From: Hyphomicrobiales bacterium
Lineage (GTDB): Bacteria > Pseudomonadota > Alphaproteobacteria > Rhizobiales > Rhizobiaceae
Direction of reading: 5' to 3'
DNA: 64,000 nt
Assembly (NCBI GenBank): GCA_900489925.1
Contig: UEHQ01000012.1
Coordinates: forward strand, 434,001 to 498,000
The notes under the pieces are model-generated. The model saw nothing but the letters and a program-made list of their open reading frames with translations, ran no database searches and was not told where the DNA came from. The position numbers and the translations under genes are program-made. This document shows positions 27,618-36,866 of this stretch, piece by piece; position 1 is the first letter of the stretch; every line of letters begins with the position of its first letter.

Positions 27618-29183
27618 TCATTTCTTGTAGACGGACCAGTATTCGTTCAGCGGCGGCGCGCTGTTGATGACCAGCCCTTCGACATTGGCGCGGGTGAACA
27701 CGATCAGCTTGGGGCTGAACAGATAGGCGCCGGGCACGCGCTTGGCGACTTCCTCCTGGACCTGGAAGTAGAGCTGCTTGCGGGCCTCGATATCGGACGT
27801 CTGCTGTGCCTTGACGATGAGATCGTCGAGATCCTTGTCCTGCGGCATGCGGAAGGTCATGGCTGTATCGGCCAGCGATGACAGGTAACCGATGGTAATG
27901 TGCGCGTCAGGATCGTTGTACCACGGCTGACGACCGTCGAGTGCGACATCGAACTGGCCGGAGGTCTGCAGGGCACGCAGTGCCGGAAACTCCGTCTGTT
28001 CGATCGTGGCATTGATACCGATGTCCGCAAGGTTCGCCTGGACGAAGGTGGCTACGGCGCCCCAAAGCGGCCCCTGGAAGCTATAGAGCTTCAGGTTGAT
28101 GCTGGACGGGTCGACACCGGCTTCCGCGAGCAGCTTCTTGGCGAGCTCGGGATCGTAGGTCGGCGCAAGCTCCTTCATCTTCGGATTGAAGGCCCAGCTG
28201 TTGCTGGTCAGCGGACCATAGACACGCTCTGCGGTACCGCCAAAGACACCCTGCAACAGGCCATCATAATCGATCGCGTGGGCAATTGCTTCGCGCGCCT
28301 TGACGTTGGCAAAGGGGCCATCCTTCTTGCTGTTGTTGAACTCGAGCTGACGGATGATCTGGCTCGACGTTTCCAGGACCTTCACGTCCTTGTTGTCTTT
28401 CAGCGCGTCAATGTCCTCCGCAGCGATCGCCGACAGCTGCCCCTGCTGCTGGACGACATCAACGCCACCGCTTTCAAGCTCCAGCCGCCGGGTCGAGGCA
28501 TCCGGGATAACGCGGTAGATGATCTTAGCAAGCTTCGGCGCGCCGCGGAAATAATCGGGATTGGCCTCCAGCACGACGTTCGTGTCGGCCTGCGCACTCT
28601 TGAAGACGAAGGGACCGGTGCCCACCGGATTGGCGGCAAACTTGTCGCCGTATTTCGCCACGGCGGCAGGGCTTACGATCGCCGACTGCGGCTGCGCCAG
28701 GATCGAGAGGAAGGCTGGATAGGCCGCGCTCAGCGTGATCTTTACTTCGCCTGGCGAGACGACAGCGATGTCCTTGATCAGATCGAACGTCGCCTTGACG
28801 TATGAGTTCGACGCCTTGGTTCGCTCCAGCGAAAACTTCACGGCGGCGGCATCGAAAGCCGTCCCGTCCTGGAATTTCACGCCATCGCGAAGCTTGAAAT
28901 CAAACTCCTTGCCGTCGGCAGAGACAGTCCAAGTCGTCGCTAGACGGCCTTCCAGCTGCTTGAAATCGGGCGCGGTCCACGCAACAAGCGTGTCAAAGAC
29001 GTTGAGAATGATCTCACTGCCGATCGGCTCCGCCTTGTTGGTGCCCGGCTCTAGGCTGACCGGATCGGACGGAACGGCAACGACCAACGTTTTGAGTTGA
29101 TCCGCGCTTTGCGCCTGAGCGCTGCCAGCAACGAACGGCAAGGCAACCAACGCTGCCGCCGCAAATCCCTTCCAGAACTTCAT
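27618..29183 (-). CDS. ABC transporter substrate-binding protein, family 5, secreted
   Basis: About 521 residues. The ATG at 29181-29183 has GGGTGGT upstream and gives a clean Sec signal (MKFWKGFAAAALVALPFVAGSAQAQ). Mature part: KTLVVAVPSDPVSLEPGTNKAEP, FDFKLRDGVKFQDGTAFDAAAV, VGTGPFVFKSAQADTNVVLEANPDYFRGAPKLAKI (family signature region), AREAIAHAIDYDGLLQGVFG. Periplasmic receptor for the DppBC-like permeases and fused ATPase of this cluster. Ligand unknown; peptide-like amino compound inferred from the neighbouring catabolic genes. Confidence 0.93.
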   Translation of the reverse strand: MKFWKGFAAAALVALPFVAGSAQAQSADQLKTLVVAVPSDPVSLEPGTNKAEPIGSEIILNVFDTLVAWTAPDFKQLEGRLATTWTVSADGKEFDFKLRDGVKFQDGTAFDAAAVKFSLERTKASNSYVKATFDLIKDIAVVSPGEVKITLSAAYPAFLSILAQPQSAIVSPAAVAKYGDKFAANPVGTGPFVFKSAQADTNVVLEANPDYFRGAPKLAKIIYRVIPDASTRRLELESGGVDVVQQQGQLSAIAAEDIDALKDNKDVKVLETSSQIIRQLEFNNSKKDGPFANVKAREAIAHAIDYDGLLQGVFGGTAERVYGPLTSNSWAFNPKMKELAPTYDPELAKKLLAEAGVDPSSINLKLYSFQGPLWGAVATFVQANLADIGINATIEQTEFPALRALQTSGQFDVALDGRQPWYNDPDAHITIGYLSSLADTAMTFRMPQDKDLDDLIVKAQQTSDIEARKQLYFQVQEEVAKRVPGAYLFSPKLIVFTRANVEGLVINSAPPLNEYWSVYKK

Positions 29184-29257
29184 TCTACCACCCTTTCGTA
29201 GCCGTAGCTTCATGCCAAGCTGTTCCCTGCGAATTGTCGCTACATTCGCCAATCCGT

Positions 29258-29277
29258 GATATACTACGAAATATATC
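29258..29277. promoter_or_regulatory. Putative GntR operator, site A
   Basis: GATATACTACGAAATATATC, a dyad with GATATA/TATATC arms, about 75 bases before the SBP start. Differs from site C at one position only. Confidence 0.7.
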
Positions 29278-29411
29278 ATGCGAAAGTCGGGTGTAAAGCC
29301 GGCTTGGCGACTCTTTAAACAATCGCCAAAATCGCACATTATTTATGCAATATAAGAAAAAATATGCCGATTATTCGCGCATTCTGAGAACAGAAACGAA
29401 GGCAAACGGAC

Positions 29412-30269
29412 CTAGAGAGGATCGGCGCCCGTGATCACCGGTCGCGTCGGATCGCTGATCCAAGCAGACCATGAACCTGGATACATGGAAGCCTCTATTC
29501 CGATCGAGGCCAGCGCCAGAACCGTATGTGCTGCCGACATGCCGGCACCACAATAGACCCCGACCTCCGAAGATCCCTCGGCGCCAAGCGCGCGATACAT
29601 TTCCGTGAGAGTCGGCCCATCGGTGAAGTTGCCATAGTCGGTCACGTTGTCAGGAGCCGGTGCGCTGATGGCGTAGGGAATATGTCCCCTTGCCGGCTGG
29701 CCGGGCAACACGGACCCACCGATGTAATTTGGTCGGATGCGGGCATCGAGCAGCACACCTTCCCTGCCGATCCGCAAGGCACCCTCGGCATCAAGTTCCG
29801 GCATGTGGCCAGGCGACAGTGCAATATCGCTGACTTCGGGCGTCGCAACCGCCTCTGTCGTCAGCAGCCCCGCCGCGATCCATGCAGGCATGCCGCCATC
29901 CAGCACTCGAACATCGGGCAACCCGGCCCATTTCAGGACCCACCACGCCCTTGCGGCGGTCATGCTTCGATCGCCGTCATAGATGACGACCGTGGTTTCC
30001 GGCCGCAGACCCCAGCGACGGGCCTTTTCCTGAAGAACGCCGATCTCGGGCAGCGGTCGCTGGCCACCCTCGAAGGAAGCAGGTGCCTGAAAATCGGAAT
30101 AGGCCTCGGTATCGATCGCGCCCTCGATCCGCTGGCCTTTGAAAGACGGCACGCCCGTGTATGGATTGATCGAATGAACCGCGAGGATCGTCACGTCGTG
30201 GCCGGATCTGCGAAGTTCATCCAGCTCCACCGCCGTCAGAAGAACCTTTCTGCGAACATCACCAGTCAT
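29412..30269 (-). CDS. Rhodanese-type sulfurtransferase (two-domain)
   Basis: 285 residues, two rhodanese modules. The C-terminal one carries the persulfide Cys240 in YCGAGMSAAH; the N-terminal one has Asp in the equivalent loop (VVIYDGDRSMTAAR), as in TST/SseA enzymes. INPYTGVPSFKGQRIEGA resembles the usual HIPGA entry. Divergent from the fused ATPase gene across site B, and upstream of the SBP, so probably part of the GntR regulon. It suggests that a sulfane or cyanide-linked step accompanies the pathway (inference). Confidence 0.9.
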   Translation of the reverse strand: MTGDVRRKVLLTAVELDELRRSGHDVTILAVHSINPYTGVPSFKGQRIEGAIDTEAYSDFQAPASFEGGQRPLPEIGVLQEKARRWGLRPETTVVIYDGDRSMTAARAWWVLKWAGLPDVRVLDGGMPAWIAAGLLTTEAVATPEVSDIALSPGHMPELDAEGALRIGREGVLLDARIRPNYIGGSVLPGQPARGHIPYAISAPAPDNVTDYGNFTDGPTLTEMYRALGAEGSSEVGVYCGAGMSAAHTVLALASIGIEASMYPGSWSAWISDPTRPVITGADPL

Positions 30270-30338
30270 GCGCCGACTTCTCTACACGGATGAGTTATTG
30301 CAGCATCCTCCCCCATCGGAAGCCGCTTGGCAAGATGA

Positions 30339-30358
30339 AATATCTTACGTAGTATACT
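30339..30358. promoter_or_regulatory. Putative GntR operator, site B
   Basis: AATATCTTACGTAGTATACT; its complement aligns with site C at 16 of 20 positions, including the whole TATACTACGTAA core. Lies about 65 bases before the ATPase start and 70 before the divergent rhodanese start. Confidence 0.65.
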
Positions 30359-30422
30359 ACAACATTTTCCGGACGCGGCCCCATATACGAGGTCTTGGCC
30401 ACTCGCCATCGGAGTTTCCTGC

Positions 30423-32213
30423 GTGACCATTTTATCTGTCGAACATCTGACAACCTCTTTCCGCCGCAGCGGTCAGTGGGTGCCAGTCGTCAACGATATC
30501 AGCCTGACAGTCGCGGCAGGCGAAACGGTGGCGATCGTCGGCGAGTCCGGCTCAGGAAAAAGCGTGACGGCAATGTCCATCATGCGGCTGCTGCCGGAAC
30601 GAACGTCGCGGGTCGAGGGCAGCGTGAAGCTCGAAGGTCGAGAGCTTCTGGCCCTGCCGGAACGAGAAATGCAGGACATCCGCGGCAACGAGATCGCGAT
30701 GATCTTCCAGGAGCCAATGACATCGCTCAATCCCGTCATGACTGTCGGGCGCCAGATCGCCGAGGCAATCCGCCGCCACCGGCCTGTCACGACCGCCGAA
30801 GCGCGCGCTCAGACGATCGCCTTGCTGGATCGCGTTCGCATTCCCGCCGCAGCCAAGCGCTTCGACGAACATCCCCACCAATTGTCTGGGGGCACGCTGC
30901 AGCGGGTCATGATCGCCATGGCCCTCGCTTGCCGACCCAAACTTCTGATTGCCGACGAGCCCACCACCGCGCTCGATGTCACCGTCCAGGCCGAAATCCT
31001 TGAGCTCGTCAAAAGCCTGCAGGATGAAGAGAAGATGGGCGTCCTGTTCATCACCCATGACATGGGTGTGGTCGCTGAAATCGCCGACCGGACGGTTGTC
31101 ATGTTCCGTTCGCGCGCGCTCGAAACCGGACGAACGGAAGAGATATTCGCCAAGCCCGAAACCGACTACACACACGCTCTCCTTTCTGCGGTACCCAAGC
31201 TCGGGTCGATGGCTGGACACGAGAACCCCGCGACCTTCCCCTTGATCGACGTCGAAAGTGGCAAGCGCGTCGCCGAGCGGGAAGTTGCCGGTGCCGGGAC
31301 GAAACCCGTGCTGGAAGTTCGCAACCTTGTCACCCGGTTCGACATCAAGAGCGGCGTCCTCGGACGCGTGACCGGCCGCGTTCACGCGGTTGAAGACGTG
31401 TCCTTCGCCCTGAACCAAGGCGAGACGCTGTCGCTTGTCGGTGAATCGGGTTGCGGCAAGTCAACGACCGGCCGCTCGGTGCTCCGGCTCGTCGAGCCTG
31501 TCAGCGGCAGCATCCGCATCAATGGCGCAGACGTCCGCGCCATGACATCGGCCACGCTGACACGCCAGCGCCGGCAAATGCAGATGATCTTTCAGGATCC
31601 CTATTCAAGCCTCAATCCACGCATGCGGGTAGGCGATGCCATTGCGGAACCGATAATCGCTCATGGGCTGGCACCGAAGGCAGAGGCACAGGCAAAGGCA
31701 GTCGACCTCCTCGAGCGCGTCGGGCTGAAAGCCGATATGGCGCGTCGGTTCCCGCACGAATTCTCCGGTGGCCAACGCCAGCGCATCAGCATCGCCCGCG
31801 CGCTTACGCTTAATCCGGGGCTGATCGTTGCCGATGAGGCGGTCTCCGCCCTCGACGTGTCGATCAAGGCGCAGGTGGTCAACCTCATGCTCGAGCTGCA
31901 GGAAACCCTGAAGATCGCCTACCTCTTCATCAGCCACGACATGGCAGTCGTCGAGCGTGTCAGCCACCGCGTGGCCGTGATGTACCTGGGCGAGATCGTC
32001 GAGATCGGCTCGCGGGCGCAAGTCTTCGGCGATCCTCAACATGCTTACACCAGACGCCTTCTCGATGCCGTTCCGGTTGCAGATCCGAGCCGCCGGCACT
32101 CGCGAACCCGTCAGCCGGGCGTAGAACTCGGCAGCGCCGTGCGTCCGGCGGACTATGTTCCGACAAAGGCGATCTACCGCGAAGTGGCAAACGGTCACCT
32201 CGTCAAGCAGTAG
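30423..32213 (+). CDS. Fused double ABC ATPase (DppD-DppF type)
   Basis: 596 residues, two complete nucleotide-binding domains. First: Walker [10 protein letters not shown], signature LSGGTLQRV, Walker [13 protein letters not shown]. Second: [30 protein letters not shown]. Both include the Q-loop phrase [12 protein letters not shown] / [12 protein letters not shown]. Starts with GTG preceded by GGAG. No separate ATPase is found for the DppBC-like permeases at 25683-27537, so this should energise them. Confidence 0.94.
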   Translation: MTILSVEHLTTSFRRSGQWVPVVNDISLTVAAGETVAIVGESGSGKSVTAMSIMRLLPERTSRVEGSVKLEGRELLALPEREMQDIRGNEIAMIFQEPMTSLNPVMTVGRQIAEAIRRHRPVTTAEARAQTIALLDRVRIPAAAKRFDEHPHQLSGGTLQRVMIAMALACRPKLLIADEPTTALDVTVQAEILELVKSLQDEEKMGVLFITHDMGVVAEIADRTVVMFRSRALETGRTEEIFAKPETDYTHALLSAVPKLGSMAGHENPATFPLIDVESGKRVAEREVAGAGTKPVLEVRNLVTRFDIKSGVLGRVTGRVHAVEDVSFALNQGETLSLVGESGCGKSTTGRSVLRLVEPVSGSIRINGADVRAMTSATLTRQRRQMQMIFQDPYSSLNPRMRVGDAIAEPIIAHGLAPKAEAQAKAVDLLERVGLKADMARRFPHEFSGGQRQRISIARALTLNPGLIVADEAVSALDVSIKAQVVNLMLELQETLKIAYLFISHDMAVVERVSHRVAVMYLGEIVEIGSRAQVFGDPQHAYTRRLLDAVPVADPSRRHSRTRQPGVELGSAVRPADYVPTKAIYREVANGHLVKQ

Positions 32214-32237
32214 CGACGACGCGGTCGGGTTGTATCG

Positions 32238-32939
32238 CTACAGCGTGAAGCCGCCGTGTGCATTGGAGATGAGGGCGTTGAGCAACCCCTGTCGGGTGTT
32301 CTCGTTGTGCTCGACCATCGCCTGGCGCGCCTTCTCGCTGTCACGCTCGCGTAGCACAGCCACGATCTTGTGGTGGTCGTTGGCCGTCTCGGGATTAATG
32401 TCGCGCACGCGCGTCCCCATGTAGAAAAGCCGGGCGCACTCCTCCAGGTGGCTCATCACAAGTGCGTGGAGGCGTGGATTGCGCGAACCGCGTGCGATCG
32501 CGGAATGGAACTCCTCGTTGGAGGTCACAAAGGTCTTTGTGCTGACCCCTTCGCCCATCACGTAGCTCGCATCGGCCAATCGATCGAGCGCGTCCAGCTC
32601 CTGCTCCGTCAGGTTCTTCGCGGCCAGCGACGCCGCTGTGCCCTCGAGCATACCGCGCACTGCAAAGAGGTCGTTCATGTCCTGCACCGTCACCGGCGTC
32701 ACGCGGTAGCCGCGCCGCGGAAAGGCCTCCATGAAGCCCTCGACGCAGAGGCGCGCCAGAGCTTCACGCACCGGCGTTTTGCTCATCTGCAGCTGCTCGG
32801 CGAGCTCCGGCTCGGAAACGGCTGCGCCCGGTGCAAGTTCGCCAAGGATCAACCGCTCGCGCAATATGGCATAGGCCTGCTCGGTCAGTGATTTGCCGCG
32901 CTTCTCGGAAGCCATTGCCAAGGTGTCAGTCTTGTTCAA
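32238..32939 (-). CDS. GntR family transcriptional regulator, FCD subfamily
   Basis: About 233 residues. N-terminal winged helix: LTEQAYAILRERLILGELAPGAAVSEPELAEQLQMSKTPVREALARLCVEGF (recognition helix around SKTPVREAL), then an all-helical FCD ligand domain with Asp/His residues for metal (VRGMLEGTAAS, NEEFHSAIARGSRN, ANDHHKIVAVLRERD). Start is uncertain: TTG at 32937-32939 has GGAG at seven bases; the ATG at 32913-32915 (MASEKRG) is the alternative. Divergent from the racemase operon with site C between them; likely the regulator acting at sites A-C. Confidence 0.9.
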   Translation of the reverse strand: MNKTDTLAMASEKRGKSLTEQAYAILRERLILGELAPGAAVSEPELAEQLQMSKTPVREALARLCVEGFMEAFPRRGYRVTPVTVQDMNDLFAVRGMLEGTAASLAAKNLTEQELDALDRLADASYVMGEGVSTKTFVTSNEEFHSAIARGSRNPRLHALVMSHLEECARLFYMGTRVRDINPETANDHHKIVAVLRERDSEKARQAMVEHNENTRQGLLNALISNAHGGFTL

Positions 32940-33071
32940 AACCCATCTCCAGTTGCCCGAATAAGGGCCAGATGCCTTTGTCGCCAGACATTGCGGGCAA
33001 GTCAAAGGCTTTTGATATCACAGGCATTTGCGCGCCATCCTCACAGAGGACTTTGACAGTCGCCTTTCTCT

Positions 33072-33091
33072 GATATACTACGTAATATATC
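33072..33091. promoter_or_regulatory. Putative GntR operator, site C
   Basis: GATATACTACGTAATATATC, nearly perfect dyad centred on TACGTA. Lies 52 bases before the racemase start and about 130 before the GntR start, so it can serve both repression and autoregulation. Confidence 0.72.
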
Positions 33092-33143
33092 TATTGCGCA
33101 ATGCGCTTCCCCGTCCAGTGGAAGTGCCCAACAGGTGCATGCT

Positions 33144-33806
33144 GTGTCCGACATCCTCGTCATTAATCCCAACAGTTCGGCGTCCGTCACGCGCTCCATG
33201 GAGGCCTGCCTCGGTCCTGTCCGCGCGACGACATCCCACCGCATCGACTGTATCGAGCTCGCCAAATCGCCGCCGGGCATTGAAACGGACGCTCACGTTG
33301 CCGCGGTCATTCCAAACATAATCGAGGCCGTGTCGGCCTCTTCCGCGGATGCCTTCGTTCTCTCATGTTTTTCCGATCCCGGCATTGCGCAGGTTCGAAA
33401 GCTGGTGGACCGACCGGTCTTCGGCATCGCCGAATCCGCCTACCTCGCGGCGCTGGGCCTCGGTTCCCGCTTCGGCATCATCTCGCTCGGGCAATCCTCC
33501 ATCGATCGGCATCTGCGTTACCTGAAGGCGCTCGAGCTCGACCGGCGCCTTGCGGGTGATCGGTCGATCAACATGACGGTCGTTGAGCTGATGGCCGGCG
33601 ACGTTGTCGAAACCGTCTCACGCACGGCTCGCTTGCTGCGTGACGAAGATGGCGCCGACGTCGTCATTCTCGGCTGCGCCGGTCTCGGATCGTACAGGCA
33701 GGCCATGCAGGACTGCCTCGGCATTCCCGTCATTGATCCGGTCCAGGCAGGCGTCGCGCTCGCCTGCACCAATCTTGATCTGGCTTATGGAAAGAAAAGA
33801 CAATGA
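33144..33806 (+). CDS. Aspartate/glutamate/hydantoin racemase family protein
   Basis: About 220 residues. Opens SDILVINPNSSASVTRSM, as in hydantoin racemases; the two cofactor-free racemase cysteines are Cys75 (FVLSCFSDPG) and Cys178 (VVILGCAGLG). I take the GTG at 33144, preceded by AGGTG at six bases; a GTG three codons upstream is possible. First gene of a five-gene operon and directly coupled to the hydantoinase-like gene, which supports action on a cyclic amide or amino acid. Confidence 0.87.
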   Translation: MSDILVINPNSSASVTRSMEACLGPVRATTSHRIDCIELAKSPPGIETDAHVAAVIPNIIEAVSASSADAFVLSCFSDPGIAQVRKLVDRPVFGIAESAYLAALGLGSRFGIISLGQSSIDRHLRYLKALELDRRLAGDRSINMTVVELMAGDVVETVSRTARLLRDEDGADVVILGCAGLGSYRQAMQDCLGIPVIDPVQAGVALACTNLDLAYGKKRQ

Positions 33807-35167
33807 TGTTTGACCTCGTGGTGCGCGGCACTGCCGTCTTGCCGGACGGACCGGTTGAAGATAGCTGGATTGCCGTCAGGGACGGCAAGATCGCCGCCAT
33901 TGGAACCGGCGACGCGCCGGCCGCAACCGAGACCTTCGACGCCGGCGACGATCTGATCATCCCCGGTGTGGTCGACGGCCAGACGCATGCCTGCAGCTAT
34001 GGCGGGCTTCCCGGTATCCGGTCGACGACCAGGTCGGCGATTGCCGGCGGGGTGACGACCATCGTCGACATGCCCTACGACAACCCCGCCCCGCTAAACT
34101 CGCTTGAGCGTCTCAACGACAAGATTGCCGCGATCGAGGAGCATGCCCACGCGAACGTCGCGCTTTACGGCACCGTCCTGCCGGGACAGACGACCGAGGA
34201 CATCCAGCCCTTGATCGAGGGTGGCGTCGTCGCCTTCAAGATTTCAACGTTTGAAAGCAGCCCGACGCGCTTTCCCCGCATCGCATCCGACCAGATCCTC
34301 GCGGTTTTCAGCGCCCTTTCCGATACTGTCATTCCGCTGGGCGTGCACAACGAAGACCAGGAGATCGTCCGGGCCTATATCGCTGCCGCAAAGGCCGCTA
34401 ACCGGGATGGCATCGAGGCCCACTCCGAGAGCCGGCCGCCGGCCGCGGAACTGGCAGCGACCGCGCAGTTTCTCGAACTCGGGGCTGCGGCCGGCGCCCA
34501 CGCGCATATCGTCCACCTGACGACACCGCGCGGCTTCCACCTGGTCGATAACTATCTCGCCGATGGCTTTCGAGCCACCGGTGAACTCTGCGTCCACTAT
34601 CTCTGGTTCGACCCGGAGCGCGATGGCGCCGCGCTCGGCGCGCGCATGAAGGTCAACCCGCCGATCCGTCCCGGCCAGATCGACGCGCTTTGGGACGAAG
34701 TGCTGTCCGGCCGGGTCGCCTTTGTCAGCTCCGACCATTCCAGCTGGCCGGTCGACAACAAGTTCACCCCGTCGATCTTCGATGCCGGCGCCGGTGTACC
34801 CGGACTGGAAACGCTGTTGCCGGCTTTCTACACGGCAGCCGACACTCGCGGCCTCGATGCCGCCGCGGTGACGGTCGAGCAGCTTTGCGAGCGGCCGGCA
34901 AAATTCTTCGGCCTCTGGCCCGAAAAGGGGGCGATCAGGCTCGGCGCCGATGCCGACCTCGCCATCCTTTCGCGCAAGGCCCAGGTATGGGACTCTTCGC
35001 GGGCGAACGACGAGCTGCGCTGGAGCCCCTTCGACGGCCGCGCATTTTCAGTCACGGTAACCCGCACCTATCTGGGCGGAAGCCTCGCGTGGGATGGCCT
35101 GTCCATCATCAATCAGCCCGGATCCGGACGCTATGTCCGCCGCGGCAACTCTCACTGGTTTGAATAG
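33803..35167 (+). CDS. Hydantoinase/dihydropyrimidinase/allantoinase-like amidohydrolase
   Basis: 454 residues of the cyclic amidohydrolase superfamily. Metal-site residues: carboxylated-Lys candidate Lys146 (VVAFKIST), His182 (LGVHNED), His238 (AHIVHLTT), Asp311 (VSSDHSSWP). The first HxH motif is DGQTH, with Gln60 in place of the usual first His, so the binuclear site may be altered. Start ATG overlaps the racemase stop (ATGA). Hydrolysis of a cyclic amide to an N-carbamoyl or similar amino acid is the family reaction; substrate unknown. Confidence 0.88.
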   Translation: MMFDLVVRGTAVLPDGPVEDSWIAVRDGKIAAIGTGDAPAATETFDAGDDLIIPGVVDGQTHACSYGGLPGIRSTTRSAIAGGVTTIVDMPYDNPAPLNSLERLNDKIAAIEEHAHANVALYGTVLPGQTTEDIQPLIEGGVVAFKISTFESSPTRFPRIASDQILAVFSALSDTVIPLGVHNEDQEIVRAYIAAAKAANRDGIEAHSESRPPAAELAATAQFLELGAAAGAHAHIVHLTTPRGFHLVDNYLADGFRATGELCVHYLWFDPERDGAALGARMKVNPPIRPGQIDALWDEVLSGRVAFVSSDHSSWPVDNKFTPSIFDAGAGVPGLETLLPAFYTAADTRGLDAAAVTVEQLCERPAKFFGLWPEKGAIRLGADADLAILSRKAQVWDSSRANDELRWSPFDGRAFSVTVTRTYLGGSLAWDGLSIINQPGSGRYVRRGNSHWFE

Positions 35168-35181
35168 GATCGGATCAGCAC

Positions 35182-36108
35182 ATGTCGCTCATCACAACAG
35201 ACAGCAAAGGCGTCTTCGTCATTGCCGTAACCCCGTTCAACGAAGACGGCTCACTCGACCGCCCGAGTGTCGATCGGATGGTCGATTTCTACTTCGAGAA
35301 AGGCGCCGACGGCCTGACCATTCTCGGCATGATGGGCGAAGCCCCGAAACTGACTCAAGCGGAGTCGATCGAGGTCACGCGTCTGACGCTGAACCGGTCG
35401 ACAGGCAAGCCGGTCGTCGTCGGCGTTTCCGCGCCAGGGCTTGCGGCAATCGGCGAACTGAGCAAGGCGGTTATGGATCTCGGCGCGGCCGGCGTCATGG
35501 TCGCGCCTCCCTCCTCCCTGCGAACCGATGACCAGATCATCACCTACTATCGCAATGTGGTTGAAACCGTCGGCACGGACGTCCCTGTCGTTCTGCAGGA
35601 CTTTCCGCTGTCCACCGGCGTGCAAATCACCTCCAGGACACTCGGCTCGATCCTCGAGGCCCACCCGAGCATCGTCATGGTGAAGCATGAAGACTGGCCG
35701 GGACTGCAGAAAATCACGGACCTGCGTGAAGCGGAGGCCAAAGGCCGGCGACGCGTCTCGGTCCTCTGCGGCAACGCCGGTATTTTCCTGCCGGAGGAAA
35801 TGCAGCGCGGCGCCGATGGCGCCATGACCGGTTTTCCCTATCCCGAAATGATGGTGGACGTCTGCCGCTTGAGCGCTGCCGGCCGGTTTGAGGAGGCACA
35901 GGACATCTTCGATGCCTACCTGCCACTCATGCGCTACGAGCAGCAACCGGGCCTCGGTCTTGCCGTGCGCAAATATGTGCTCGCCAAGCGGGGAGCAATC
36001 GCCAGCGCGGCGCAAAGGCGCCCAGGCGCTGTTCTTGGCGCGACGGCAATCAGGGAAGTCGAGAAACTTATCGAACGACAAGAACGCAAGCTGGAGGCGT
36101 TGAAGTAA
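35182..36108 (+). CDS. DapA/NAL family class I aldolase-like protein
   Basis: 308 residues. Schiff-base Lys168 in IVMVKHEDWPG; ILGMMGEAPKLT stands where dihydrodipicolinate synthases have the GTTGE motif; but QDFP replaces the YNxP motif, so the catalytic Tyr is Asp140 here. It is therefore not a lysine-biosynthetic DapA but one of the many lyases or dehydratases of the fold acting on 2-oxo acids. Fourteen bases after the hydantoinase-like gene and overlapping the SDR gene by TAATG. Confidence 0.87.
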   Translation: MSLITTDSKGVFVIAVTPFNEDGSLDRPSVDRMVDFYFEKGADGLTILGMMGEAPKLTQAESIEVTRLTLNRSTGKPVVVGVSAPGLAAIGELSKAVMDLGAAGVMVAPPSSLRTDDQIITYYRNVVETVGTDVPVVLQDFPLSTGVQITSRTLGSILEAHPSIVMVKHEDWPGLQKITDLREAEAKGRRRVSVLCGNAGIFLPEEMQRGADGAMTGFPYPEMMVDVCRLSAAGRFEEAQDIFDAYLPLMRYEQQPGLGLAVRKYVLAKRGAIASAAQRRPGAVLGATAIREVEKLIERQERKLEALK

Positions 36109-36866
36109 TGGATCTGCAGATTTCCGGGAAAAAGGCACTCGTTCTCGGCGCAAGCCGCGGGCTGGGCGCTGCGATCGCAAAGGGTCTTGCCGCCGAGGGG
36201 GGCAAGGTGTTTGCCGCGGCCCGCAACACCGACAAGATCGAGCCTTCCGCCAACATCACGCCGATCGCTGTCGACCTCGCAGATCCGGCGTCGGTGACAA
36301 GGCTCATCGCCTCGCTGACCGAACAGGGAGGCGTCGACATCCTGGTCAACAACTCGGGGGGACCGAAAGCCGGACCGGCGCTCGGTCAGTCTCGCGAAAG
36401 CTGGCTGGCAGCCTTCGAGGCCATGGCGACATCGATCTTCACCATCTCCGATGCCATGTTGGAGGGCATGATTGCTCGCAAGTGGGGCCGGATCATCACG
36501 ATCGGCTCATCCGGCGTAGAGCAACCCATTCCGAACCTTGCACTGTCCAATGGTGTGCGGGCGGCCGTCGCCGGGTGGTCGAAAACGCTGGCTGCTGAAG
36601 TTGCCCGACACGGCATCACCGTCAACATGATCCTGCCTGGACGTATCGACACCGATCGCGTCCGCGAACTGGACGGCATCAAGGCCGAGAAGACGGGCGC
36701 GAGCATCGCGGACGTGCAATCCGCCTCACGCAACGATATACCTGCAGGTCGTTACGGCAGACCCGAAGAGTTCGCTGCCGTGGCGGTATTTCTCGCCAGC
36801 GCCCAGGCGAGCTACGTTACCGGCTCGTCGATCCGCGTTGATGGCGGCATGATCAGGGGGCTATGA
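36108..36866 (+). CDS. SDR family oxidoreductase, atypical active site
   Basis: 252 residues. NAD(P) site GASRGLG (14-20), structural VNNSGGP, Ser in TIGSSGVEQ. Where classical SDRs have YxxxK this protein reads LALSNGVRAAVAGWSKTLAAE, i.e. Ser and Arg, a known divergent subfamily often labelled 3-oxoacyl-ACP reductase-like. End VTGSSIRVDGGMIRGL is typical. Probably interconverts a hydroxy and an oxo intermediate of the operon's pathway. Confidence 0.9.
   Translation: MDLQISGKKALVLGASRGLGAAIAKGLAAEGGKVFAAARNTDKIEPSANITPIAVDLADPASVTRLIASLTEQGGVDILVNNSGGPKAGPALGQSRESWLAAFEAMATSIFTISDAMLEGMIARKWGRIITIGSSGVEQPIPNLALSNGVRAAVAGWSKTLAAEVARHGITVNMILPGRIDTDRVRELDGIKAEKTGASIADVQSASRNDIPAGRYGRPEEFAAVAVFLASAQASYVTGSSIRVDGGMIRGL

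Noticed and set aside
35182..36108. Lysine-biosynthesis dapA
   Set aside because: Catalytic Tyr motif replaced by QDFP and the context is catabolic.
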